NCBI RefSeq assembly: GCF_009377345.1
Contig: NZ_WBSL01000001.1
Coordinates: 1,053,001-1,117,000 of the forward strand
From: Deinococcus terrestris
GTDB taxonomy: Bacteria > Deinococcota > Deinococci > Deinococcales > Deinococcaceae
DNA length: 64,000 nt
Direction: 5' to 3'
The notes under the pieces were generated by a model. That model worked only from the letters and a program-made list of their open reading frames with translations. It was not told the DNA's origin and did no database searches. How positions within the stretch are numbered: position 1 is the stretch's first letter; each line of letters opens with the position of its first letter. The translations under genes and the position numbers were made by a program. Shown in pieces: positions 55,267 to 63,088 of this stretch.

Positions 55267-55562
55267 CAGGGTGACTTTCTGGAGGGAGGGCGGCGGGAGG
55301 GGGAAGAGCTGTCCGGAGACGGGTGGCGGCGCGGCCATTCCTCCGGCACCGGATCGAAACCGCCGGGCACCAGCGGATTGCAGCGCACGACGCGCCACGT
55401 CGCCAGCCAGCCGCCCTTCAGGGCACCGTGCCGCTCGACCGCCTCGGCCGCGTACTGCGAGCAACTCGGGGTAAAGCGGCAGGTCGGGGCGGGCTTGCGC
55501 GGCGAGAGGTCACGCTGGTACCAGCGAACAAGCCGCACCAGGGTACGGGCAGGCGCACTCAT
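55266..55562 (-). CDS. yidD: Membrane protein insertion efficiency factor YidD
   Basis: A 98-residue peripheral membrane protein that helps YidC. The core [20 protein letters not shown] with [19 protein letters not shown] and [20 protein letters not shown] is the family signature, with the three conserved Cys. A Ser/Pro/Arg tail of 25 residues is extra. Start and stop overlap both neighbours by 1-4 bases, so rnpA-yidD-yidC are translationally coupled. Confidence 0.93.
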
Positions 55563-56008
55563 CGGGGGGCCTCCTCGGTTGGGGCAGGGGCGGGGGGGGT
55601 CACGGGGCCGGGTACGCGGGGGGCAGGGGCAGAGTTCCCGCCCCGGCCACCGCGCTTGCCCTTGCCCGGCGTGCCCGCCAAGGCCCGCGCCAGCGCCACC
55701 TGAAGCTCCGGGAAGGGCACTTTCAGGACCGCCGGGTTGGGCAGCAGGATGGCGCGGCAGGGGGGCAGGCCGCCGGGCAGGGTCCGCAACGCCTCGCGCA
55801 CCCGGCGGCGGGCACGGTTGCGGTCCACCGCGCGGCTGAGGGTCTTTTTGGGCACCACGATCCCTATGGTGGCGCGGGGCCGCCAGACTTCACCGTAGCG
55901 GGGGCGGTAATCGGTGACGCGCAGGGTGAACAGGCGGTCGCGCACCACCGCCCCGTGCTGACGCACCCGCCGGAACTCGCGGTCGCCGGTCAACGAAACC
56001 AGCGCCAC
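55559..56008 (-). CDS. rnpA: RNase P protein component RnpA
   Basis: A protein of 149 residues from GTG 56008, the protein subunit that helps RNase P RNA cut tRNA 5' leaders. Family segments are [14 protein letters not shown] and the RNA-binding RNR box [15 protein letters not shown] Pro/Ala/Gly-rich C-terminal tail of about 45 residues is extra. GTG 56008 has no ribosome-binding site. The same frame is open upstream through all of rpmH to a TAA at 56231-56233, without ATG, GTG or TTG; an ATC at 56059 follows CAGGAGCAG. The true start is therefore open. Confidence 0.85.
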   Translation of the reverse strand: MALVSLTGDREFRRVRQHGAVVRDRLFTLRVTDYRPRYGEVWRPRATIGIVVPKKTLSRAVDRNRARRRVREALRTLPGGLPPCRAILLPNPAVLKVPFPELQVALARALAGTPGKGKRGGRGGNSAPAPRVPGPVTPPAPAPTEEAPR

Positions 56009-56082
56009 CGGACGGCGGGGCCGCTCCGGGGTGGCGCTGGGGGGTTCAGTCTGGACGATGGCCTGCTCCTGGCGGGGCGGCC

Positions 56083-56226
56083 TTACTCGTCGCTGACGGT
56101 GAGCTGGTGACGGCCCTTGGCGCGGCGACGCGCGAGGATGTTGCGGCCCGCCTTGGTCTTCATACGGGCGCGGAAGCCGTGGGTCTTGGCCCGCTTGCGG
56201 ACATTCGGCTGGTAGGTACGCTTCAT
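56083..56226 (-). CDS. rpmH: 50S ribosomal protein L34
   Basis: A 47-residue ribosomal protein, too short to be obvious. The sequence begins [18 protein letters not shown] and continues [20 protein letters not shown], the L34 signature, with a short C-terminal tail ending VSDE. It is followed by rnpA, the classic bacterial order. A ribosome-binding site AAGGAGTAAG lies just before the ATG. Confidence 0.97.
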   Translation of the reverse strand: MKRTYQPNVRKRAKTHGFRARMKTKAGRNILARRRAKGRHQLTVSDE

Positions 56227-56480
56227 GGTCTTACTCCTTACTCGCGGCGGGCGGCCTGGGGCTTCTCACCCCTGCGGCCTGCCGTGCATGCGCGACAACT
56301 CGCCCCCTGGGAGGCAAACTCCGGGAGTGTAGCACGCGCCCCCGGGGGGCGGGAAGGGGCACGGCAGCCACGACCGCCACCGCACTCATCCCGGAAACCG
56401 TTCCTGGCAGCGTGACCCCCGGCCCACTGTGACCCCTGAGCTTGCCGCCCCCGCCTCCGCCGCGCTACTAATGGCGGGAT
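56227..56480. other. Intergenic region between rpmH and mrp (divergent)
   Basis: The 254-base stretch holds the promoters of the divergent rpmH operon and of the mrp gene. I see no coding frame and no clear consensus promoter beyond TAATGG-like bases at 56469. No DnaA boxes were noticed. Confidence 0.4.
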
Positions 56481-57530
56481 ATGCGTGACGCCTTGTGGGC
56501 TGCCCTGAAGACCGTGAATGACCCGGAACTGCACCGCGACCTCGTGTCGCTGGGCATGATCGAGCGGGCGGAGGTCGAGGGCGGGGTGGCGCAGGTCAAG
56601 GTCAACCTGACCACGCCCGCCTGCCCCCTGAAGGGCCAGATTGAGGGCGACGTACGCTCGGCCGTGCTCGGGGTGCCCGGCATTCAGGACGTGGTCGTGA
56701 CCTTCGGCGCGATGGTCCGCACCGGGGGCCAGCCCGCGTTGCCCGGCGTCAAGCACGTGCTGCTGGTCGGCAGCGGCAAGGGCGGGGTGGGCAAGAGCAG
56801 CGTGGCGGTGAACCTCGCGGCGGCGCTCGCGCGGGACGGGGCGCGGGTGGGCCTGCTCGACGCCGATGTGTACGGCCCTAGCGTGGCGCACATGCTGGGC
56901 CGCAGCGCCGAGCGCGTGACCGCCAACGCCGAGCGCAAGATGCAGCCCCTCGAGGCGCACGGCCTGCGCTTCCTGAGCATGGCGAACCTCTCCCCGGCGG
57001 GGCAGGCGCTGGTATGGCGCGGGCCGATGCTGCACTCGGCCATTCAGCAGTTCCTGAAAGACGCGGCCTGGGGCGACCTCGACTACCTGATCGTGGACCT
57101 GCCGCCGGGCACGGGCGACGTGCAGCTTTCCCTGACCCAGACCATTCAGGTGACGGGCGCGGTGATCGTGACCACCCCGCAGGACGTGGCACTGATCGAC
57201 GCGGCGCGGGCGGTGGACATGTTCCGCAAGGCCAGCGTGCCCGTGCTGGGGGTGATCGAGAACATGAGCTACTTCGTGGCGCCTGACACCGGGCTGACCT
57301 ACGACATCTTCGGGCGCGGCGGAGCGCAGAAGCTGGGCGGCCTGCCGCTGCTGGGCGAGGTGCCGCTGGACCTCGAGGTCCGCAAGGACGCCGACGCGGG
57401 CGCCCCCGCCGTGCTCGCGCACCCGGACTCGGCGGCCGCGCAGGCCCTGACCGGGGTGGCGCGGACACTCGCCGGGCGGGTCAGCGTGCAGGCCCTCTCG
57501 CATCTCCCCGACCAGCTCCCGGTGGTCTGA
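56481..57530 (+). CDS. apbC: Mrp/NBP35-type Fe-S carrier ATPase (ApbC family), CxxC motif absent
   Basis: A 349-residue P-loop ATPase of the iron-sulfur carrier family. An N-terminal MIP18/DUF59 domain (about 5-75, VNLTTPACPLKGQ) precedes the ATPase with the deviant Walker A VGSGKGGVGKSSVAVNLA, LLDADVYGPSV and VDLPPGTGDVQL. At the place where Mrp proteins carry the C-x-x-C cluster site (ENMSYF...), this one reads ENMSYFVAPDTGLTYDIF. It has only one Cys overall, in the MIP18 domain. If it binds a cluster, it must do so differently. TACTAAT-like bases precede the ATG. Confidence 0.88.
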   Translation: MRDALWAALKTVNDPELHRDLVSLGMIERAEVEGGVAQVKVNLTTPACPLKGQIEGDVRSAVLGVPGIQDVVVTFGAMVRTGGQPALPGVKHVLLVGSGKGGVGKSSVAVNLAAALARDGARVGLLDADVYGPSVAHMLGRSAERVTANAERKMQPLEAHGLRFLSMANLSPAGQALVWRGPMLHSAIQQFLKDAAWGDLDYLIVDLPPGTGDVQLSLTQTIQVTGAVIVTTPQDVALIDAARAVDMFRKASVPVLGVIENMSYFVAPDTGLTYDIFGRGGAQKLGGLPLLGEVPLDLEVRKDADAGAPAVLAHPDSAAAQALTGVARTLAGRVSVQALSHLPDQLPVV

Positions 57531-57531
57531 G

Positions 57532-58191
57532 GTGACAGCCCCGGCCCCCCAGCCCACGCCTGCGCCCCCCCCGGAGCGCACCAAACACCGGTTGCTGGAG
57601 CGGCTCAAACGCGCCGGGCCGCAGACGGTACAGGACCTCGCGGCGAATCTCGGCATCAGTGTGCCGGGAGCGCGGCGGCACCTGCTCGACCTTCAGGAAC
57701 AGGGCCTGATCGAGGCCCGCACCGAGCGGCCCGGCGGCCGGGGGCGGCCCCAGCACGTCTTCGTGCTGACCGACCGGGGCGAGGCGACCTTTCCCAAGAC
57801 GTACTCGGCGCTGTGTGTGGACGTGCTGCGCCACCTCCAGACCCTCTACGGGGACGAGGCGGTCACGCGGGTGCTGGGTGCCCGCAGCGCGGAACTCACC
57901 GCGCAGGTGCAGGCCGCGCTGCCCGCCGAATTGCCGCCCGAGGAGCGGATTGCCCGGTTCGCCGCCTGGCTGACCGAGCTGGGCTTCGACGCGGTGGCCG
58001 AACCCGGAGCGCGGGCGGGCGAGTGGCTGATCGCAGAGCGCAATTGCCCCAACCTGACGGTGGCGCGGAGCTTCCCGGAGCTGTGCCACAGCGAGCTGCG
58101 GCTGTTCACGGACGTGCTGGGCGTGCCCGTCACCCGCGAGACGCGCATCGCCTGCGGGCAGGGCCAGTGCCGCTACCGGATCGGACCCTGA
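57532..58191 (+). CDS. SufR-like HTH regulator with four-cysteine C-terminus
   Basis: A 219-residue regulator. A winged helix occupies about residues 15-85 (LLERLKRAGPQTVQDLAANL, LDLQEQGLIEARTERPGGRG). The C-terminal domain has Cys172, Cys185, Cys208 and Cys213 (NCPN, ELCHSEL, ACGQGQC), matching the pattern of SufR-type Fe-S-binding repressors. In cyanobacteria SufR represses the suf operon and loses DNA binding when its cluster is lost. The gene starts one base after apbC ends, which supports a link to iron-sulfur control. Confidence 0.82.
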   Translation: MTAPAPQPTPAPPPERTKHRLLERLKRAGPQTVQDLAANLGISVPGARRHLLDLQEQGLIEARTERPGGRGRPQHVFVLTDRGEATFPKTYSALCVDVLRHLQTLYGDEAVTRVLGARSAELTAQVQAALPAELPPEERIARFAAWLTELGFDAVAEPGARAGEWLIAERNCPNLTVARSFPELCHSELRLFTDVLGVPVTRETRIACGQGQCRYRIGP

Positions 58192-58193
58192 CC

Positions 58194-58789
58194 GTGACTG
58201 CTCCCGACCGGGCCAGCGGCCAGCCCCTCTACAGCCTCGTCGCGTGGCCGCCCGAGGCACTCGACACCTGGTTGCGGCGCACCCAGGAGCGGCTGGGGGT
58301 GCGCGGCTTCGGGGCGCCGCACCTGAACCTGCGGGCGCCCTTTCAGACCGACCTGAGCACGGGCGAACTCGTCGCGGCTTTCCGGGAGGCGCTGCGGGGC
58401 ACCGCCCCCTTCGAGGTCCCGGTGCGCGGCTGGAAGCGGCTGCCGCACATGCTTTTTCTGGAGTGCGTGCGGACCCCCCATCTCTCCGACCTGCACGCCC
58501 GCGCCCTGAGCGTGGGGCCGTCCACCCGCGCCCCCCACGACGGCGAGGGGTACACCCCGCACCTCACCCTGGGCCTGGGCATTCTGCCGCGCGTGGAGGA
58601 CCTGATCTGGGCGGAGGTCCAGAAGCTCACGCCCCCGGCCACGTCGTTCGGGGTGGAGGTCCTGAGCCTGACCCGGGAGGAACGCGGCGAGGTGCAGGAG
58701 GTGCATACCTTCCCCCTGGGCGAGGGGGCCGAACTGCTCGCCCGCCTCACCGGGGAAGCGGGGCGGGCGGAGGTGCGGGGAGCGGAGGG

Positions 58790-58793
<4 letters not shown>
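58194..58793 (+). CDS. 2'-5' RNA ligase-like 2H phosphoesterase
   Basis: A 199-residue protein with the two-histidine fold: the first H-x-[TS/N]-x motif reads PHLNLRAPF (about residue 43), the second PHLTLGLG (about 123). The first motif has Asn in place of Thr/Ser, which could weaken catalysis. Relatives act on 2',5'-linked RNA or cyclic phosphates. GTG 58194 follows the SufR-like gene by two bases. Its TAA overlaps the convergent DAHP synthase stop by four bases. Confidence 0.75.
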
Positions 58794-59881
<1,088 letters not shown>

Positions 59882-59887
59882 GCGGCC

Positions 59888-59893
59888 AGTGTA
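59888..59893 (-). promoter_or_regulatory. -10 box (TACACT) of the DAHP synthase gene
   Basis: On the minus strand TACACT ends six bases before ATG 59881. Confidence 0.55.
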
Positions 59894-59928
59894 GGGGGGC
59901 ACGCCTGAGCCGTCCGTGACCCTGCTAG

Positions 59929-60342
59929 TCAATTCGGGGCTGGTGTGTCCGGTGCATTGACCATATGCACCGCCACCCGCGCGAGCGCCGCGTACAGCTC
60001 CCGCGCCTCAGCCTCCCCGATCTCAGGCGTCTCCCGCAGCGCCGCGTTCATGCAGGCCAGCCACGCCCGGCCCCGCGTGGGCGTGATCTCGAACGGGAGG
60101 TGCCGCGCCCGCAAACGGGGGTGCCCGTAATGCTGGTGGTAGAGGGGCGGCCCGCCCAGAAAGCCCGACAGGAAGGCGAACTGCTTTTCCGCCGTGTGCG
60201 TGAGGTCCTCGGGAAAGATCGGCGCGAGGTCGGGGTCGCGGGCGACGTGGGCGTAAAAGCGGCGCACCAGCGAGGCGAGCGCCTCCGGCCCGATGCGGTC
60301 GTAGAGGGAGCCGCCCTCGGCGAGGGAGAGGGGTGCGGTCAT
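59929..60342 (-). CDS. Group II truncated hemoglobin
   Basis: A 137-residue 2-on-2 globin. SLYDRIGPEALASLVRRFYA opens the fold, and the proximal His is in HPRLRARHLPFEI. The group II Trp at G8 is in RGRAWLACMNAAL, and FAFLSGFLGGPPLYHQHYG precedes the proximal region. Such globins bind O2 or NO and may detoxify NO. ATG 60342 gives the natural start. Confidence 0.9.
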   Translation of the reverse strand: MTAPLSLAEGGSLYDRIGPEALASLVRRFYAHVARDPDLAPIFPEDLTHTAEKQFAFLSGFLGGPPLYHQHYGHPRLRARHLPFEITPTRGRAWLACMNAALRETPEIGEAEARELYAALARVAVHMVNAPDTPAPN

Positions 60343-60343
60343 G

Positions 60344-60405
60344 GCGGCCAGCTTCCAGCTCCCAGCGGCCAGCGTCAAGAAGCCCCAGCACAGGCTGAGG
60401 CTTCT
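60344..60405. repeat. Short direct repeats and hairpin upstream of the globin gene
   Basis: GCGGCCAGC occurs twice, 21 bases apart (60344 and 60365). AGAAGCC/GGCTTCT (60378-60384 and 60399-60405) can pair and may end the Tat MBL transcript on the minus strand, where a short TT follows. Confidence 0.4.
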
Positions 60406-60426
60406 CGGAGTTCTAGCTGGCGGCTC

Positions 60427-61425
60427 TCAACTCCACTGCCACACCGCCGGTTCGTACTCGTAGCTGCCGAGCAGCCGAAGGCCCTGACGCCGCAGGTGCC
60501 CGATGGCGTGGAAGGGGAAGTGGTAGCCCGTGACCCACAGTCCATCCTCCACCGCCTCATTGAAGATGCGCTGGCGGGTGCGGGCGGCGAGCGCCCCGTC
60601 GGTGTCGAAGCCGATGTAGGCGCCCCGGTGCCGCAAGGAGAGCAGGAAGTGTCCCGCCGCGTCCCCGAAGACCATCAGGCCCGCGTTGCCACTGCCCGCC
60701 CGCACGCTGAGGTGCCCCAGGGTGTGCCCCGGCGTGGCAACCGCCGTGACGCCGGGGACGATCTCGGCACCGGGCTGAATCAGCGTGAAGCGGTCGCGCA
60801 GCCCGATCAGGTTGGCCTGCACCGCCGCGTTGGGATTGGCCTGGGTGGTCCAGAACTGAAACTCGGCCGAGCCCATCACGTGCCGGGCGCTGGGGAAGGT
60901 GGGCTGCCCATTCGTGGTGAGGCCGCCGATATGGTCGCCGTGCCCGTGGGTGATGAACACGGTGTCGATGCTGGCCGGGTCGATTCCCGCCCGCCCGAGG
61001 TTGGCGACCAGTTGCCCACCCGTCCCCCCGCGCCCGGTGTCGATCAGCACGCGGCGACCGCCGACCTCCAGCACGACCGGGTTGAAATGGTTGACCGTGT
61101 TCGTGGCGGCGACGTGGTACTCGGCCAGGGTCTCGGCGAACTCGGCCTGACGGTCGGGGTTGGCCCCCCAGGTCGGCAGCACGGCGGCGAGGGGCGCGGT
61201 GCCGTCGCTCACGACGATGGCCGTCATGTCCCCGATGCGCTGGCGGTAAAAACCGTTGCCGTTGAGGGGTCCGGCAGCGGCGGGAGCGGCGGTGGCGGGC
61301 GCGGTCTGGGCGCGGACCAGCGGGGCGGCGGCTGTGACCAGGCCCGCTACACCCAGCAGGCGCAAGGTGTCGCGGCGGTTGAGGGGCGGGGCGGGGGTGT
61401 CGGACGGACGGCTCGAATCGCTCAT
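60427..61425 (-). CDS. Tat-exported metallo-beta-lactamase-fold hydrolase
   Basis: A 332-residue MBL hydrolase. The N-terminus has a twin-arginine signal (NRRDTLRLLGVAGLVTAAAP), so it is folded before export. The metal motif is FITHGHGDHIGGL (HxHxDH), followed by ATPGHTLGHLSV (His), MVFGDAAGHF (Asp) and VTGYHFPFHAIGH. Relatives include quorum-signal lactonases and methyl parathion hydrolase-like enzymes; the substrate here is unknown. A strong AGGAGG ribosome-binding site precedes the ATG. Confidence 0.88.
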   Translation of the reverse strand: MSDSSRPSDTPAPPLNRRDTLRLLGVAGLVTAAAPLVRAQTAPATAAPAAAGPLNGNGFYRQRIGDMTAIVVSDGTAPLAAVLPTWGANPDRQAEFAETLAEYHVAATNTVNHFNPVVLEVGGRRVLIDTGRGGTGGQLVANLGRAGIDPASIDTVFITHGHGDHIGGLTTNGQPTFPSARHVMGSAEFQFWTTQANPNAAVQANLIGLRDRFTLIQPGAEIVPGVTAVATPGHTLGHLSVRAGSGNAGLMVFGDAAGHFLLSLRHRGAYIGFDTDGALAARTRQRIFNEAVEDGLWVTGYHFPFHAIGHLRRQGLRLLGSYEYEPAVWQWS

Positions 61426-61461
61426 AGGGCAACCTCCTGGGCAGGGTGTGACCCTTTGACG

Positions 61462-62133
61462 TTAAGGGACCCGGCCTGCCGGATGTGTAGCCGCTCCTGC
61501 GGAAGGCTTGGGAGTTCGCCCCAGTCCGTAGAGCCCCAGCCCTGCCCGCATCGCCGGGCCACTCGCCAGCGCGAAGGCCAGGGTGCCCCAGCCCACCAGC
61601 CCGCCCAGCAGCCAGCCCAGCGCCAGCACGATCAGCTCGATGCCGCCGCGCACCCGCGCCACGTCCCACCCGGTGCGGCGCGAGAGCCCCAGCACCAGCC
61701 CGTCGCGCGGCCCGGCCCCCAGCCCCGCTGCGACGTAGGTGCCCGTCGCCAGCCCCAGCAGGCCCACGCCGAGGCCAAACTGCACCCAGCGGGCAAGCAG
61801 GCCGGACGGGTCGGGCACCAGCGGGGCCAGCCCATCCAGAAAGAGGCCGATCAGCAGCACGTTCAGCACCGTTCCCGGCCCGATGCGCTCGCGCAGCCAC
61901 AGGGCGCTGACTGCCACGATCAGCACCCCCGTCAGGATGCTCACCGTGCCCAGGGTCAGTGGGAGGTGCCGGGTCACGCCCAGGTGAAAGGCCTCCCAGG
62001 GCGCCACACCCACCCGCGCGTCCAGCATCAGCCGCAGGGCGAGGCCGTACAGGGCCAGGCCGAGAACCAGCAGGGCGTACCGTCCCGCCGTGGGCAGGCG
62101 CGTGGCGGCGGCGAGGGGTGCGGGCCGGGACAT
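61462..62133 (-). CDS. YczE/YitT-type integral membrane protein
   Basis: A 223-residue membrane protein with about six helices (YALLVLGLALYGLALRLMLD, VSILTGVLIVAVSALWL, VQFGLGVGLLGLATGTYVAA, IELIVLALGWLLGG). The segment GVAPWEAFHLGVTRHLPLTLG and the later LGAGPRDGLVLGLSRRTGW are typical of the YczE family. Function is unknown. TACCTT lies seven bases before ATG 62133. Confidence 0.82.
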   Translation of the reverse strand: MSRPAPLAAATRLPTAGRYALLVLGLALYGLALRLMLDARVGVAPWEAFHLGVTRHLPLTLGTVSILTGVLIVAVSALWLRERIGPGTVLNVLLIGLFLDGLAPLVPDPSGLLARWVQFGLGVGLLGLATGTYVAAGLGAGPRDGLVLGLSRRTGWDVARVRGGIELIVLALGWLLGGLVGWGTLAFALASGPAMRAGLGLYGLGRTPKPSAGAATHPAGRVP

Positions 62134-62140
62134 GGGGGCG

Positions 62141-62146
62141 AAGGTA
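62141..62146 (-). promoter_or_regulatory. -10 box (TACCTT) of the YczE gene
   Basis: On the minus strand TACCTT ends seven bases before ATG 62133. Confidence 0.5.
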
Positions 62147-62239
62147 GCACCCCGCCCATACCCGGCCCAGAGTCTCGCTTAACCCTCCCCCGCGTTCCGC
62201 GCCCCAGGGGACACAATCGGGGGGACGGAGGTTTCGCCT

Positions 62240-62800
62240 ATGGACTCGCAGATCAACGACCGCCTCGAGGACACCCTCAGCCAGCATGACCGGCTCGAAG
62301 CCCTGGCCGACACCTTGCAGCCCAAAGTGCGCGAACTGCTGGATGCCCTGCCCGACTCTGTGGAGGCCGCGCTGCACGGAGAACCGCTGGGCCATCCCCT
62401 CCACCCCATCCTGATTCACCTGCCGCTGGGGGGCTGGATCGTGGCGGGACTGCTGGATTTCCTACCGGGAGGGTCGCCCGAGAACGAGGCCGCCGCCGAC
62501 CGGGCGCTGCTGCTGGGCACGGTCGGGTCGGTGGCGGCCATCGCCGCCGGGTGGACCGACTGGGCGAACACGCGCGGCGAGGCGCGGCGCACCGGCCTGA
62601 TTCACGGCACGGTGAATGAGGTGGCCTTCCTCCTCAACGTGGCGTCCCTACTGGCCCGCAAACGGCAGAAGCGGGGGCTGGGCAAAGTGCTCTCGGGCAC
62701 GGCGCTGGGGTTGGCGGGGCTGGGCGGCTTCCTGGGCGGACAGCTCGTCTATCGCCACGGCCTCGGCGTGGGCAAGACCCTGGCGCACCCACAGGGCTGA
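62240..62800 (+). CDS. DUF2231 membrane protein
   Basis: A 186-residue protein with four membrane helices. The DUF2231 hallmark HPLHPILIHLPLGGWIVAG lies at about residues 53-71. Further helices are RALLLGTVGSVAAIAAGWTD, GTVNEVAFLLNVASLLAR and a C-terminal Gly-rich helix. The N-terminal 40 residues are charged and helical. Function is unknown; relatives include putative haem- or electron-transport membrane proteins. ACGGAGG ribosome-binding site precedes the ATG. Confidence 0.8.
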   Translation: MDSQINDRLEDTLSQHDRLEALADTLQPKVRELLDALPDSVEAALHGEPLGHPLHPILIHLPLGGWIVAGLLDFLPGGSPENEAAADRALLLGTVGSVAAIAAGWTDWANTRGEARRTGLIHGTVNEVAFLLNVASLLARKRQKRGLGKVLSGTALGLAGLGGFLGGQLVYRHGLGVGKTLAHPQG

Positions 62801-62845
62801 ACGGGGAGAGGAGGGGGGGAGGGGAAGCGGGACAGGCCGCTCCCT

Positions 62846-63040
62846 TCACTCCTCGCGTGATCCGACCGGAAAAGCCGGATGAATCCGCAACGCCCGCGTC
62901 AGCGCGACCACCCACGCCAGTGAGAACAGCGCTCCGCCCAGCACATCGGTCGGGGAGTGAACGCCGATGTAGACGCGAGACCACATCATTCCCAGGACGT
63001 ACAGCGTGCCCAGGATCAGCGCGGGGACGCGCCAGTGCGT
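62846..63040 (-). pseudogene. Beheaded PAP2-type phosphatase remnant (3' end only)
   Basis: The minus strand encodes WRVPALILGTLYVLGMMWSR directly followed by VYIGVHSPTDVLGGALFSLA and a stop at 62846-62848. The SR-x5-H-x3-D core is the third active-site motif of PAP2 lipid phosphatases. Everything upstream of it is missing: the frame continues only to a stop at 63089-63091, which is the usher stop, and no start codon precedes the motif. The 5' part, with the first two catalytic motifs, must have been lost. Confidence 0.8.
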
Positions 63041-63088
63041 TGGCCCCCCGCACTTCTTCCCCTGGCCCAGCTTCGGACGGCGCGAGGC

